Virus record (IMG/VR): IMGVR_UViG_3300036760_000519
Coordinates: 1 to 37,906 of that record
Reading direction: 5' to 3' (one strand)
Source of the DNA: a virus
Length of the DNA stretch: 37,906 nucleotides
Both the position numbers and the translations under genes were made by a program. Positions within the stretch are counted from its first letter, which is position 1. Each line of letters starts with the position of its first letter. The notes beneath the pieces are model-generated. The model worked only from the letters and a program-made list of their open reading frames with translations, did not search any database and had not been told where the DNA came from. Shown in pieces: positions 32,153 to 37,906 of this stretch.

Positions 32153-34762
32153 CTAGTCCACGGCGTAAAGGGGTTTCGGCGGCGGCTTCGGCCGCAGTTT
32201 GTCGAGATAGCGCTGGTCGACCTCGTCGGGCGGCATGATGTAGCCGTTGCGGCGCATCCAGATGAGCGCCTGCGTCACGGTGTCGACGCGATCCTTGATC
32301 CTGATCGCGGGAAATCCGCCGCAGTCCTCGATGACCGGGCCGGCCCAGGCTCGATCGAGCGCCCAGACCACGCCGAGCCGATCGACCGGCGCCTTGCCCG
32401 GCACCGCGTGACCGTTGGCCTTGATGACGGTGTCCTTGCCGGGGCTGAATATCCCCTGGCAGGCATAGGCGCGGTTGATCTTGTCGCCGTATCGCTTCGG
32501 ATCGAAGACGATGATCTGGCGCTCTTTGACGCGGCGCTGCAGCTCCTGCTGCACCGAGATTCCGTTGGCCTTGTTCTCGATCAGGATCGTCATCGGCCGG
32601 AAGCGCCGGATCAGGTCGTGGAGATGGTCGACGAGCTCGGGCTGTTCGAGACGGTCGCACCAGGCGTACATCAGCAGCGCCTGCGGCTGGCGCGTCTCCT
32701 GGTCGCGGAAGCGGCCCCACAACGTGGCAGCCGAGCAGTCATTAGCTTCCTTTTCGGTGTAGGCGGTGTCGATCGACAGCAGCCGGAAATCGGTCGCCGG
32801 GGGCTTGCGGTCCGGCCAGATGCGCCACCAATGTACTTTGAGGATGCCGCCTCCCCGCGGCACGGGGCGCTGTTGCAGCTGCCCGGCGCGGACGAAGTCG
32901 GTTTCCATGTCGTCCTTGAGCTTCTGCGCCTTCTCCGGCGTGAACATCTCGGGCCAGAGAATATCGCCGGGCTCGCGGCGCCAATCCTTTCGACAGCGGT
33001 TCGGATGGTCCGGCTCGTACTCGAACGGCAGACAGATGTGCCGGAAACCGCGCTTGATCAGGTACGCCGACAGGTCGTCGGTGTGCAGGCGCTGCATGAT
33101 GACGACGCGTCCACCGGAGCCGGGCGGCCGCATGCGTGACGACCAGACATCGCGCCACCAGTCCTGCACGCCCTGGCGCGCCAGTAGACTGTGGATCTTC
33201 ACCGCGTTATGCGGATCGTCGCAGGCAAGATGATTGGCTCCGAATCCGGTGCCGGCGCCGCCGATCGAGGCGATGGCGCGCGTCCCGGTGGCGGTGTTCT
33301 CGAAGCTGTCCTTCTCGTTCTGGTCGAGCGAGAGACTGACCTTGTGGCCCCAGCGCTCTTGAAACCATTCGCTTTCGATCAGCCGCCGGCACTTCCGGCT
33401 GTCGCGCTCGCTCAGGTTGTCCGAGTATGACGAAAACAGGAAGCGGCGGAACGGATTCCAGGTCCACTCCCAGGCCGGCCAGAAGACGCACAAGAGCAGG
33501 GAGTTGTGTGTAACCACGTTCGTGCGGCCGACGACGTACAGGCCGTCAGGACGGTCAACGCTCAGACAGTGGCCGATCTCCGGCGTAGTGGACTTACGCA
33601 CAGCGACGATGGCCCGCTTCCGACGCGCCCAGTCGAACCGATCGATCTGCTTGCGCGGGGTCGCGGTCGGGATCGGGCGATCAACTTGGAAGCCAATTTG
33701 ATAGACCCTCTTGTCGCTCGTGTACGCGCCGTACCCAGGAGCATCGGTAACCATGGTGTACGCCCGGAACCCGAGCGAGAAGACCAAGCGTTCGATCTGT
33801 CCCGCCAGTCGAGTGTCGCATGTCGAGATGCGAACGCGCCCACGCCGTCGATCCACATGGCCGTCCGTATCGACCAGGCCGGCCAGGAGTTCCAGGCGTT
33901 GATCTTCGGATGCCGTCACGTAGGCATCGGGAATGTGTTTGTTGTCGAACAGATCCAGATCACGCAGGCGCTCAACGACACCTTGCCTGGTGAAACAGGA
34001 TCGCTGTGAGAATCCGCTGCCGTCGCTAACTGTTTCCACACGATACCCCAGCGCACCGAGCTTCTCGATGTGGGCGTCGTCGCGGACGTCGTGTGTGATG
34101 CAAGGCTTGGTTGACGTCCCATCGCCAAGCCAGCAGCCGAGAAAATATGGATGCAGCGGCAACTCTTTGGCGTCGAATCTCAGAGAATGCGTGTCGGGGA
34201 TGAAGAACCGATTGCGGCCCCGCTCAACCGCCATGCCTGCCAGCGTGGTCGTATCCAGCGTCTTCCACTGTCTCGCCCACCGATCAAAGACCGTCCACAA
34301 ATGATCGCCGTTGCACTTGATCGTCTCGCCATTGCTGAACTCGACTTCATGGTCGGCCAACGCCTTTGACGAAACCGCACGGACACGTGTGGGCATCCCG
34401 TCCGGGCCGAAGACGAAATCTCCTGCCCGGATGTCGCCATGCCGGCGATACCCGGACGGCGTCGCGATCGGCGTACTGTCGGCGATCAGCTTCATGTGTC
34501 CCGGCGGGATGTTGAGCAGCAGGTCGGCGGTCTCGCCCCTGCTGACCATCTCCAATTCTTCGCAGATCAGCCGGATGTGCCGACCGTCTACGTACTCCTG
34601 TCCCGGCTCGACGACGTGCCAGCCATCGCGAACGAAGCGGTAGAGGCTTCGCTCGCAGGCCTCACGCTGTTCCGCCAGGCGGAGATGCGAGAAGAGCTGC
34701 GATACTTCTTTCGTCCACTCCGGCGGTACGGAATCGGGCGGCAAGCTCTGCTCTGGTCTCAT
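32153..34762 (-). CDS. terL: Terminase large subunit interrupted by an intein
   Basis: A TerL of 869 aa as translated; after removal of the intein (residues 92-420) it would be 540 aa, normal for the family. The ATPase domain has the P-loop 'NIPPGHMK' (84-91), which continues with S421 only after splicing, Walker B 'HLACDDPH' (D515-D516) and coupling-type 'MQRLHTDDL' (556-564). The nuclease domain has 'LLSIDTAYTEKEANDCSA' (D665) and 'TILIENKANG' (E729), RNase H-fold acidic residues. The enzyme packages DNA through the portal and cuts it. The start overlaps the TerS end by 101 bases, unusually long for this compact operon, so a later start is possible. Without splicing the P-loop is split, so TerL activity should depend on splicing. 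Confidence 0.92.
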   Translation of the reverse strand: MRPEQSLPPDSVPPEWTKEVSQLFSHLRLAEQREACERSLYRFVRDGWHVVEPGQEYVDGRHIRLICEELEMVSRGETADLLLNIPPGHMKLIADSTPIATPSGYRRHGDIRAGDFVFGPDGMPTRVRAVSSKALADHEVEFSNGETIKCNGDHLWTVFDRWARQWKTLDTTTLAGMAVERGRNRFFIPDTHSLRFDAKELPLHPYFLGCWLGDGTSTKPCITHDVRDDAHIEKLGALGYRVETVSDGSGFSQRSCFTRQGVVERLRDLDLFDNKHIPDAYVTASEDQRLELLAGLVDTDGHVDRRRGRVRISTCDTRLAGQIERLVFSLGFRAYTMVTDAPGYGAYTSDKRVYQIGFQVDRPIPTATPRKQIDRFDWARRKRAIVAVRKSTTPEIGHCLSVDRPDGLYVVGRTNVVTHNSLLLCVFWPAWEWTWNPFRRFLFSSYSDNLSERDSRKCRRLIESEWFQERWGHKVSLSLDQNEKDSFENTATGTRAIASIGGAGTGFGANHLACDDPHNAVKIHSLLARQGVQDWWRDVWSSRMRPPGSGGRVVIMQRLHTDDLSAYLIKRGFRHICLPFEYEPDHPNRCRKDWRREPGDILWPEMFTPEKAQKLKDDMETDFVRAGQLQQRPVPRGGGILKVHWWRIWPDRKPPATDFRLLSIDTAYTEKEANDCSAATLWGRFRDQETRQPQALLMYAWCDRLEQPELVDHLHDLIRRFRPMTILIENKANGISVQQELQRRVKERQIIVFDPKRYGDKINRAYACQGIFSPGKDTVIKANGHAVPGKAPVDRLGVVWALDRAWAGPVIEDCGGFPAIRIKDRVDTVTQALIWMRRNGYIMPPDEVDQRYLDKLRPKPPPKPLYAVD
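33503..34489 (-). mobile_element. Class 3-type intein with LAGLIDADG endonuclease in TerL P-loop
   Basis: The inserted 329 residues start LIADSTPIATPSGYRRHGDI (block A-like) and end GRTNVVTHN before S421. The first residue is Leu, not Cys or Ser, so the usual class 1 nucleophile is absent. Instead the WCT triplet is present: Trp156 in block B (GDHLWTVF), Cys399 in block F (GHCLSVDRPDGLYVV) and Thr418 in block G (VVTHN). This is the signature of class 3 inteins, which use the block F Cys. His419, Asn420 and +1 Ser are as expected. Two LAGLIDADG motifs, YFLGCWLGDG (206-215) and LLAGLVDTDG (292-301), indicate a homing endonuclease. Bethlehem phage TerL is a known class 3 example. Confidence 0.9.
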
Positions 34763-35210
34763 CTGCGGTCAGTCGGGCGAAATCGCCGGGGGCGCCGATC
34801 TCGTGCTTGTGCACGGCCACGCCGACGCCGACGTCGCGGCCGAGGATTTCCAGGTTCTTGCGCGCCTCGGCCCAATTGCGCGGGCGGCTGTCGATCACCC
34901 CCCCCTTGCCATCGAGGATGTCGATGAACTCGGCGGCGTGCTCGTAGAGGCGCCGGAAGCCGGTGACGACGTAGGCGCGGTCGATGAGCGCCTTCTCGGC
35001 AGCCTTCGCCCGCCGGCGCGCGACCTCATGGGCGATCTTGGCCGATTGGAAGAACAGCGAGGCCTGATTCCGGGCCGTCTTCTGCGTCTGGCCCTTCCAG
35101 AAGCCGGCCATCGAGTAGGCGTCCACCTTGGTGGCGCCGCTGAGGTAGTGATTGACGGCGGTCTCCTCCATGACGGTGAAGGGAGCCTCCGGGGTCCGAA
35201 TCTTTGGCAC
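34662..35210 (-). CDS. terS: Terminase small subunit
   Basis: I use the GTG at 35210 (VPKIRTPEAPF...), which has GGAG 7 bases upstream; the longer frame to 35255 has no such site. The 182-aa protein has 'MEETAVNHYLSGATKVDAYSMAGFWKGQTQKTARNQASLFFQSAKIAHEVARRRAKAA', an N-terminal helix-turn-helix-like segment as in TerS DNA-recognition domains. A long helix 'KALIDRAYVVTGFRRLYEHAAEFIDILD' and an oligomerisation-like 'RKNLEILGRDVGVGVAVHKHEIGAPGDFARLT' follow. It lies directly upstream of TerL, with overlapping ends. It binds phage DNA to start packaging. Confidence 0.8.
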   Translation of the reverse strand: MPKIRTPEAPFTVMEETAVNHYLSGATKVDAYSMAGFWKGQTQKTARNQASLFFQSAKIAHEVARRRAKAAEKALIDRAYVVTGFRRLYEHAAEFIDILDGKGGVIDSRPRNWAEARKNLEILGRDVGVGVAVHKHEIGAPGDFARLTADETRAELAARFRTAGVDERSIAALLASPPGGTA

Positions 35211-35265
35211 GGGCAATCTCCGTGGGTTGAGAGCGGCGCTAAGACCGCTGGGCAATGCGTCTAGG

Positions 35266-35472
35266 TTATCTTTGCTTGAGCGCCCGCAGCATGGCCGCGC
35301 GCCGCGCTCTGCGAGCGGCCGTTGCAGCCGCGCCGGTCGCCGCCCGCTCCATCCTCGTGGTCACATCGAAGCCTGGACACTCGATGATCGACTCCTCCTC
35401 GATCAGATAGGCTGGCAGTCCACATTTCGCGCAGTGACGCGCGGCATCCAATGAGTGCTGGTGTTTCTGCAT
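35266..35472 (-). CDS. Small Cys-containing protein
   Basis: A 68-aa protein from the ATG at 35472, chosen for GGAGG 9 bases upstream. A longer in-frame start at 35529 lacks support. It has 'HSLDAARHCAKCGLPAYLIEEESIIECPGF', with C-x-x-C plus a later Cys that may bind a metal, and a basic Ala/Arg-rich C-terminus 'AAATAARRARRAAMLRALKQR'. The basic tail and possible zinc site suggest nucleic-acid binding. No family is named. It lies 55 bases before the TerS start. Confidence 0.6.
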   Translation of the reverse strand: MQKHQHSLDAARHCAKCGLPAYLIEEESIIECPGFDVTTRMERAATGAAATAARRARRAAMLRALKQR

Positions 35473-35525
35473 AACGTGCGGCCTCCAGGTTATGAGCCTG
35501 GCGTCGGGCGCGCACATCGCCGGCG

Positions 35526-35828
35526 TCAAAGCTTGCGCCCGTTGGTCGGCAGGATCAGGGACGAGGCCGGCCCAGGCTGCACCACGATAGACACCGGGAT
35601 TTGCTTCTCGGGGTCGCGCTTGTGTTTACCGCACCAGTTGTCCGGCGGCACGTCGGGGAAGAAGCTGAACGGCATCGGCTCGATCTGGCTCGACACTTGG
35701 TTCGCCACGTGCATCAGTTGCCCCTTGATGGGCTCGGCGTGGCACGCGCCGAGCTCGGGGCGCTTCGGCAGGTGCTCGTAGAATTCGCAGGTCGCGCACA
35801 TGGCGCGGTCGCCCATGCTGTCTTTCAT
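35526..35828 (-). CDS. Small Cys-rich protein (zinc or Fe-S-binding-like)
   Basis: A 100-aa protein from the ATG at 35828 (MKDSMGDRAMCATCEFYE). A longer frame to 36104 is antisense-like Arg-rich sequence over the NusG-like gene. Cys residues are in the pattern C-A-T-C ... GACHAEP ... W-C-G-K-H, a small family with the 'CxxC...C....P......FP.V..d.WCGxh' layout that I have met in phages and bacteria. It could bind zinc or an iron-sulfur cluster. 116 bases separate it from the NusG-like gene; I see no gene or clear hairpin in that gap. Confidence 0.65.
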   Translation of the reverse strand: MKDSMGDRAMCATCEFYEHLPKRPELGACHAEPIKGQLMHVANQVSSQIEPMPFSFFPDVPPDNWCGKHKRDPEKQIPVSIVVQPGPASSLILPTNGRKL

Positions 35829-35944
35829 GGGTATGGCTTCTGCAGGCTGAAGCTGGGGAACGCGGTGCGCGGTGTGGACCAAGCGGTGCGCTTGCCAACC
35901 GGGCGGCGAACGGGCGGGAACATACGCGGCATTCGGTCCTCCTG

Positions 35945-36685
35945 TCAATAGGTGGGGGTTTGGAGCTTCTCCACCTGCAACGGGTCGTAGGCTTCGGTGT
36001 GGTCGGTTCCGAACATCTGGACGTGCGTGACGTTGACCGTTCCATCGGAACCGATCGATTCCACGACCGAGCGGCAGCCGGTCATCTCCTCGAAGCGCGC
36101 CCACTTGCCCGTCGTGCGCACACGATCGCCTTGCTTGAACTGCGCAGCCAGACCGACCGACGTCAGGTCAGGCGGCGATTCGAACAGCCCTGCATCGGGG
36201 TCGATCGGCACCGGCTCCTCGACAATGCCGGTCTTCGGATCGATGCGGACCGACTTGGCCCAGTCTAGCCAATTGCACTCCGGGCACAGCTTCTTGCGAT
36301 GTACGATGCAGCGGTCCCCGCACGCACAGTAGCCGAGCGCCGGCAGGTAGTGCGGATCGGTCTCGGACCACAGCACTTCGGCCACGTAGCGGGTTTTCTT
36401 GATGCGGGCGACGTCATCGGCGATGCGCTTCCGGCTGCTGGCGTCAACCGCCACGAAGATCCAGGGCGGGAAGTAGCCGCGTTTCACGGTAATCGGCTTG
36501 CGAGGCCGGCTGTTGCCCATCCGCGGCCGCGCCCAAACGTCGCGGTAGTGCATCCAGTAGGTTTTGAATCCCGCCTGTTGCAGATGGGCCAGCGCCGCCG
36601 GCTCCCCGCCACCGGAGCGGCCACCCATGAACCAGGGCAGGCTCTCTGCCTCGACCACAACCCAGCGCTGGCTCAGGGACGCCAC
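35945..36685 (-). CDS. NusG-like transcription antitermination factor with Cys-rich insert
   Basis: A 246-aa protein with GTG start at 36685, coupled to the 54-aa gene by overlap. Residues 6-105 fit the NGN domain: 'RWVVVEAES', helix 'EPAALAHLQQAGFKTYWM', loop, 'ITVKRGYFPPWIFVAVD' (the 'LFPGYVFV' strand of NusG), and a helical end 'DDVARIKKTRYVAEVL'. Residues 183-246 fit a KOW domain: 'FKQGDRVRTTGKWARFEEMTGCRSVVESIGSDGTVNVTHVQMFGTDHTEAYDPLQVEKL'. Between them is a Cys cluster C120-x-C122-x3-C126 ... C134-P-E-C137, a zinc-binding insert not in housekeeping NusG. Specialised NusG paralogues (RfaH, LoaP) keep RNA polymerase going through long operons. It lies at the start of the packaging and head genes, so it may do this for the late operon. 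Confidence 0.78.
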   Translation of the reverse strand: MASLSQRWVVVEAESLPWFMGGRSGGGEPAALAHLQQAGFKTYWMHYRDVWARPRMGNSRPRKPITVKRGYFPPWIFVAVDASSRKRIADDVARIKKTRYVAEVLWSETDPHYLPALGYCACGDRCIVHRKKLCPECNWLDWAKSVRIDPKTGIVEEPVPIDPDAGLFESPPDLTSVGLAAQFKQGDRVRTTGKWARFEEMTGCRSVVESIGSDGTVNVTHVQMFGTDHTEAYDPLQVEKLQTPTY

Positions 36686-36837
36686 CGGTACAGACCGAAA
36701 CGAACGGCCGCATAATTGGTGGCCAGATTGACGACTCCGGTCCTGACGGCACCGTCGATACCGTCTATGACATAGCCGACGATCACGGAGATACCGGCCG
36801 TCACCATGATCAGCCAGAACAGTTGGCGCCCGCTCAC
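36673..36837 (-). CDS. Small membrane protein (54 aa)
   Basis: A 54-aa protein starting at the GTG at 36837, which overlaps the stop of the 90-aa gene (GTGA). The longer in-frame start at 36897 has a Gly/Arg-rich extension with no support. One hydrophobic segment 'LFWLIMVTAGISVIVGYVI' is a likely membrane helix, and the end is 'NLATNYAAVRFGLYRWRP'. Its stop lies 13 bases into the NusG-like gene. It may be a holin-like or other lysis/inner-membrane protein, but no family is recognised. Confidence 0.55.
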   Translation of the reverse strand: MSGRQLFWLIMVTAGISVIVGYVIDGIDGAVRTGVVNLATNYAAVRFGLYRWRP

Positions 36838-37106
36838 GGCTGTTTCGGCTCCTCCGCCGGCGCCTCGTTCTGGCTTTTGGGCTTCTCCTCGACGCACCCC
36901 GCCACCTGGTAGCGCGAGAACACGTAGTCCTCGGGCTTGGTGCCGGCGGGGATCGGCAAGGGATTATCCCAATTACGCCTGAGCAGCGTCACCCGCATTT
37001 CCTCGCAGGCGGGCCTGTCGGCAAACGCGATGGTCTGGGCGGGCTTGGTCTCGACCGAGCCGTCGCCGTGGTAGAGGAGGGCGACGAAGGTTAGGATGAT
37101 ATTCAT
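36834..37106 (-). CDS. 90-aa hypothetical protein, possibly exported
   Basis: A 90-aa protein with ATG at 37106 and AAGGAG 6 bases upstream. The N-terminus MNIILTFVALLYHGDG is hydrophobic but short for a signal peptide. The middle has 'ADRPACEEMRVTLLRRNWDNPLPIPAGTKPEDYVFSRYQVAGCVEE' with two Cys, and the tail is charged Pro/Glu/Lys (EKPKSQNEAPAEEPKQP). It overlaps the 54-aa gene by 4 bases. No family is recognised. Confidence 0.6.
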   Translation of the reverse strand: MNIILTFVALLYHGDGSVETKPAQTIAFADRPACEEMRVTLLRRNWDNPLPIPAGTKPEDYVFSRYQVAGCVEEKPKSQNEAPAEEPKQP

Positions 37107-37170
37107 GGTCGGCTCCTTGGAGATTCGATATCAGCGGCGCGACGGCAGAGATAGCTGCGGAGCGGAGCGT

Positions 37171-37906
37171 TTACGTCCGACCCGCGATGTGCCGGTACTC
37201 GGCCGGCGGGATATCGTAACCCCACGCGACAGCATTTAGCGGCGTGGTCACGGTACTGGGAACGCGAAGGAAATATTTCTTCAAACTGCCATCCGCCTCG
37301 GGCGTCCCGTTCGTCACCTCGACGATCTGCACAGCCACGTCCCCGGCCCGTTCCTTCCGCCAGAGGATGCCGAACTCGTCTTCGCCCATCTTCACGGCCC
37401 CTCCATCCATGAGCCAGCGCTTGACCCCATAACGTTCGATCAACACGCGGCGGACCTCGACGTTGACCTCGCAATCGATCTGTGTGGCCGTGATGGTGTT
37501 GGGCTTCTCGATGACGAGCTGAGGCACTTGGGTGCCGCGCCAGAACCAGTAGCGGGAGTAATTGGGCCAGCTGACGGCGGGTCCATCTTCGGCGTGAAGG
37601 CGCTCGCCGAGGATCTTCATGACTGGCCTCTCGACTGCGATGACCTCGCACTTGGTCACCCACAAAATCCACAGTCCGGCCTCGTAGGCACTGACAAACG
37701 GCAACCAGATGCCGACCCAGCGGGTCAGGGCGGGATGATTTGTGGGAAGGGCGCTCTCCGCGGCGCTCCACGCGGCGCTCTCCGCGGCGTTCCACGCGGC
37801 GCTCTCCGCGGCGCTCCTCGCGGCGCTCCACGCGGCGCTCCACGCGCCGCTCCACGCGGCGCTCCTCGCGGCGCTCCACGCGGCGCTCCTCGCGGCGCTC
37901 TCCGCG
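37171..37906 (-). CDS. DUF6745-like protein with A-x-S-A repeat N-terminus (5' partial)
   Basis: The frame is open to the right edge (245 codons), so the gene starts outside the window. The visible N-terminus is 13 tetrapeptides of the form A-[E/R/W]-[S/N]-[A/G] encoded by the 12-bp repeat. The rest runs 'LPTNHPALTRWVGIWLPFVSAYEAGLWILWV...', 'RLHAEDGPAVSWPNYSRYWFWRGTQVPQLVIEKPNTITATQID', 'EVRRVLIERYGVKRWLMDGGAVKMGEDEFGILWR', and 'VEVTNGTPEADGSLKKYFLRVPSTVTTPLNAVAWGYDIPPAEY'. This order (LH..GPAV..., VRRV.IERYG, V.N.TPE.DGs.k.Y.LRVP.......AVAW) is that of DUF6745 proteins as I recall them. Function is unknown. A TTG at 37704 would give 177 aa, but nothing favours it because the homologous region continues upstream. 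Confidence 0.78.
   Translation of the reverse strand, partial: AESAARSAAWSAARSAAWSGAWSAAWSAARSAAESAAWNAAESAAWSAAESALPTNHPALTRWVGIWLPFVSAYEAGLWILWVTKCEVIAVERPVMKILGERLHAEDGPAVSWPNYSRYWFWRGTQVPQLVIEKPNTITATQIDCEVNVEVRRVLIERYGVKRWLMDGGAVKMGEDEFGILWRKERAGDVAVQIVEVTNGTPEADGSLKKYFLRVPSTVTTPLNAVAWGYDIPPAEYRHIAGRT
37751..37906. repeat. Thirteen 12-bp tandem repeats
   Basis: The window ends in exactly 13 copies of a 12-bp unit, consensus GCGCTCCACGCG on plus with variants GCGCTCTCCGCG, GCGCTCCTCGCG and GCGTTCCACGCG, and it continues past the edge. Twelve is a multiple of three, so each copy adds four residues (A-x-S-A) to the DUF6745-like protein on the minus strand. The third to fifth bases from the unit's 3' end vary, giving Glu, Trp or Arg at the second residue. 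Confidence 0.9.

Noticed and set aside
36673-37106. Holin/spanin pair as a firm lysis cassette
   Set aside because: One short membrane segment and one weakly hydrophobic N-terminus are not enough, and no endolysin is nearby. It is kept only as a possibility.
37103-37879. 258-aa minus-strand frame starting with ERR repeats
   Set aside because: This is an alternative frame of the 12-bp repeat. The frame giving A-x-S-A leads directly into the DUF6745-like domain and is preferred.
37751-37906. Origin iterons or direct terminal repeats
   Set aside because: The unit is 12 bp with coding-type variation, keeps the reading frame, and encodes a tetrapeptide repeat joined to a conserved domain.

Overview
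The window is the late (structural and packaging) half of a tailed bacteriophage or prophage. The DNA is very G+C-rich by eye, and the gene order and P22/T7-like components point to a short-tailed (podovirus-type) particle. The host is probably a high-GC proteobacterium. An alphaproteobacterium is my guess from GC content and protein style, and it is an inference only. Almost every gene lies on the minus strand and is read from high to low coordinates as one tightly packed operon: most junctions are 4-base ATGA/GTGA overlaps or directly abutting stop/start codons. Both edges cut genes. No integrase, replication gene, tRNA or convincing endolysin is visible.

In transcription order (right to left): a partial DUF6745-like protein whose N-terminus is built from a 12-bp coding tandem repeat; small membrane or secreted proteins; a NusG-like antitermination factor with a Cys-rich insert; two small Cys-rich proteins; TerS; TerL carrying a 329-residue intein in its P-loop; the portal; a small protein; a GroES-like co-chaperonin; an Ala/Pro-rich coiled-coil protein; the scaffold; two head proteins; the major capsid protein, followed by two stem-loops; small head proteins; a P22 gp4-like tail adaptor; a zinc-ribbon protein; a second adaptor; a run of fibre genes (955, 66, 535, 602 aa) interrupted by an HNH and a GIY-YIG endonuclease; a 594-aa tail-completion protein; a 360-aa virion protein; then, beyond a small cassette, an 834-aa virion protein and a giant polyvalent protein (at least 1629 aa) running off the left edge.

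The cassette at about 7385-9409 is different in kind. It holds the only two plus-strand genes (a lipoprotein and a small XRE-type HTH), a GNAT acetyltransferase and a stand-alone protein with RAMP/Cas7-like sequence features. It looks like a moron-type insertion with its own regulation.

How it may work: the NusG-like protein sits just ahead of the packaging and head genes and could keep RNA polymerase processive over about 36 kb. TerS/TerL package DNA through the portal into a capsid built on the scaffold with co-chaperonin help. The gp4-like and gp10-like proteins close the tail. The fibres bind the host, and the 834-aa and giant proteins are probably ejected. The most unusual points are the class-3-type intein in TerL, the NusG paralogue with its Cys cluster, the Cas7-like orphan, and virion fibre genes whose products begin with apparent Sec signal peptides.
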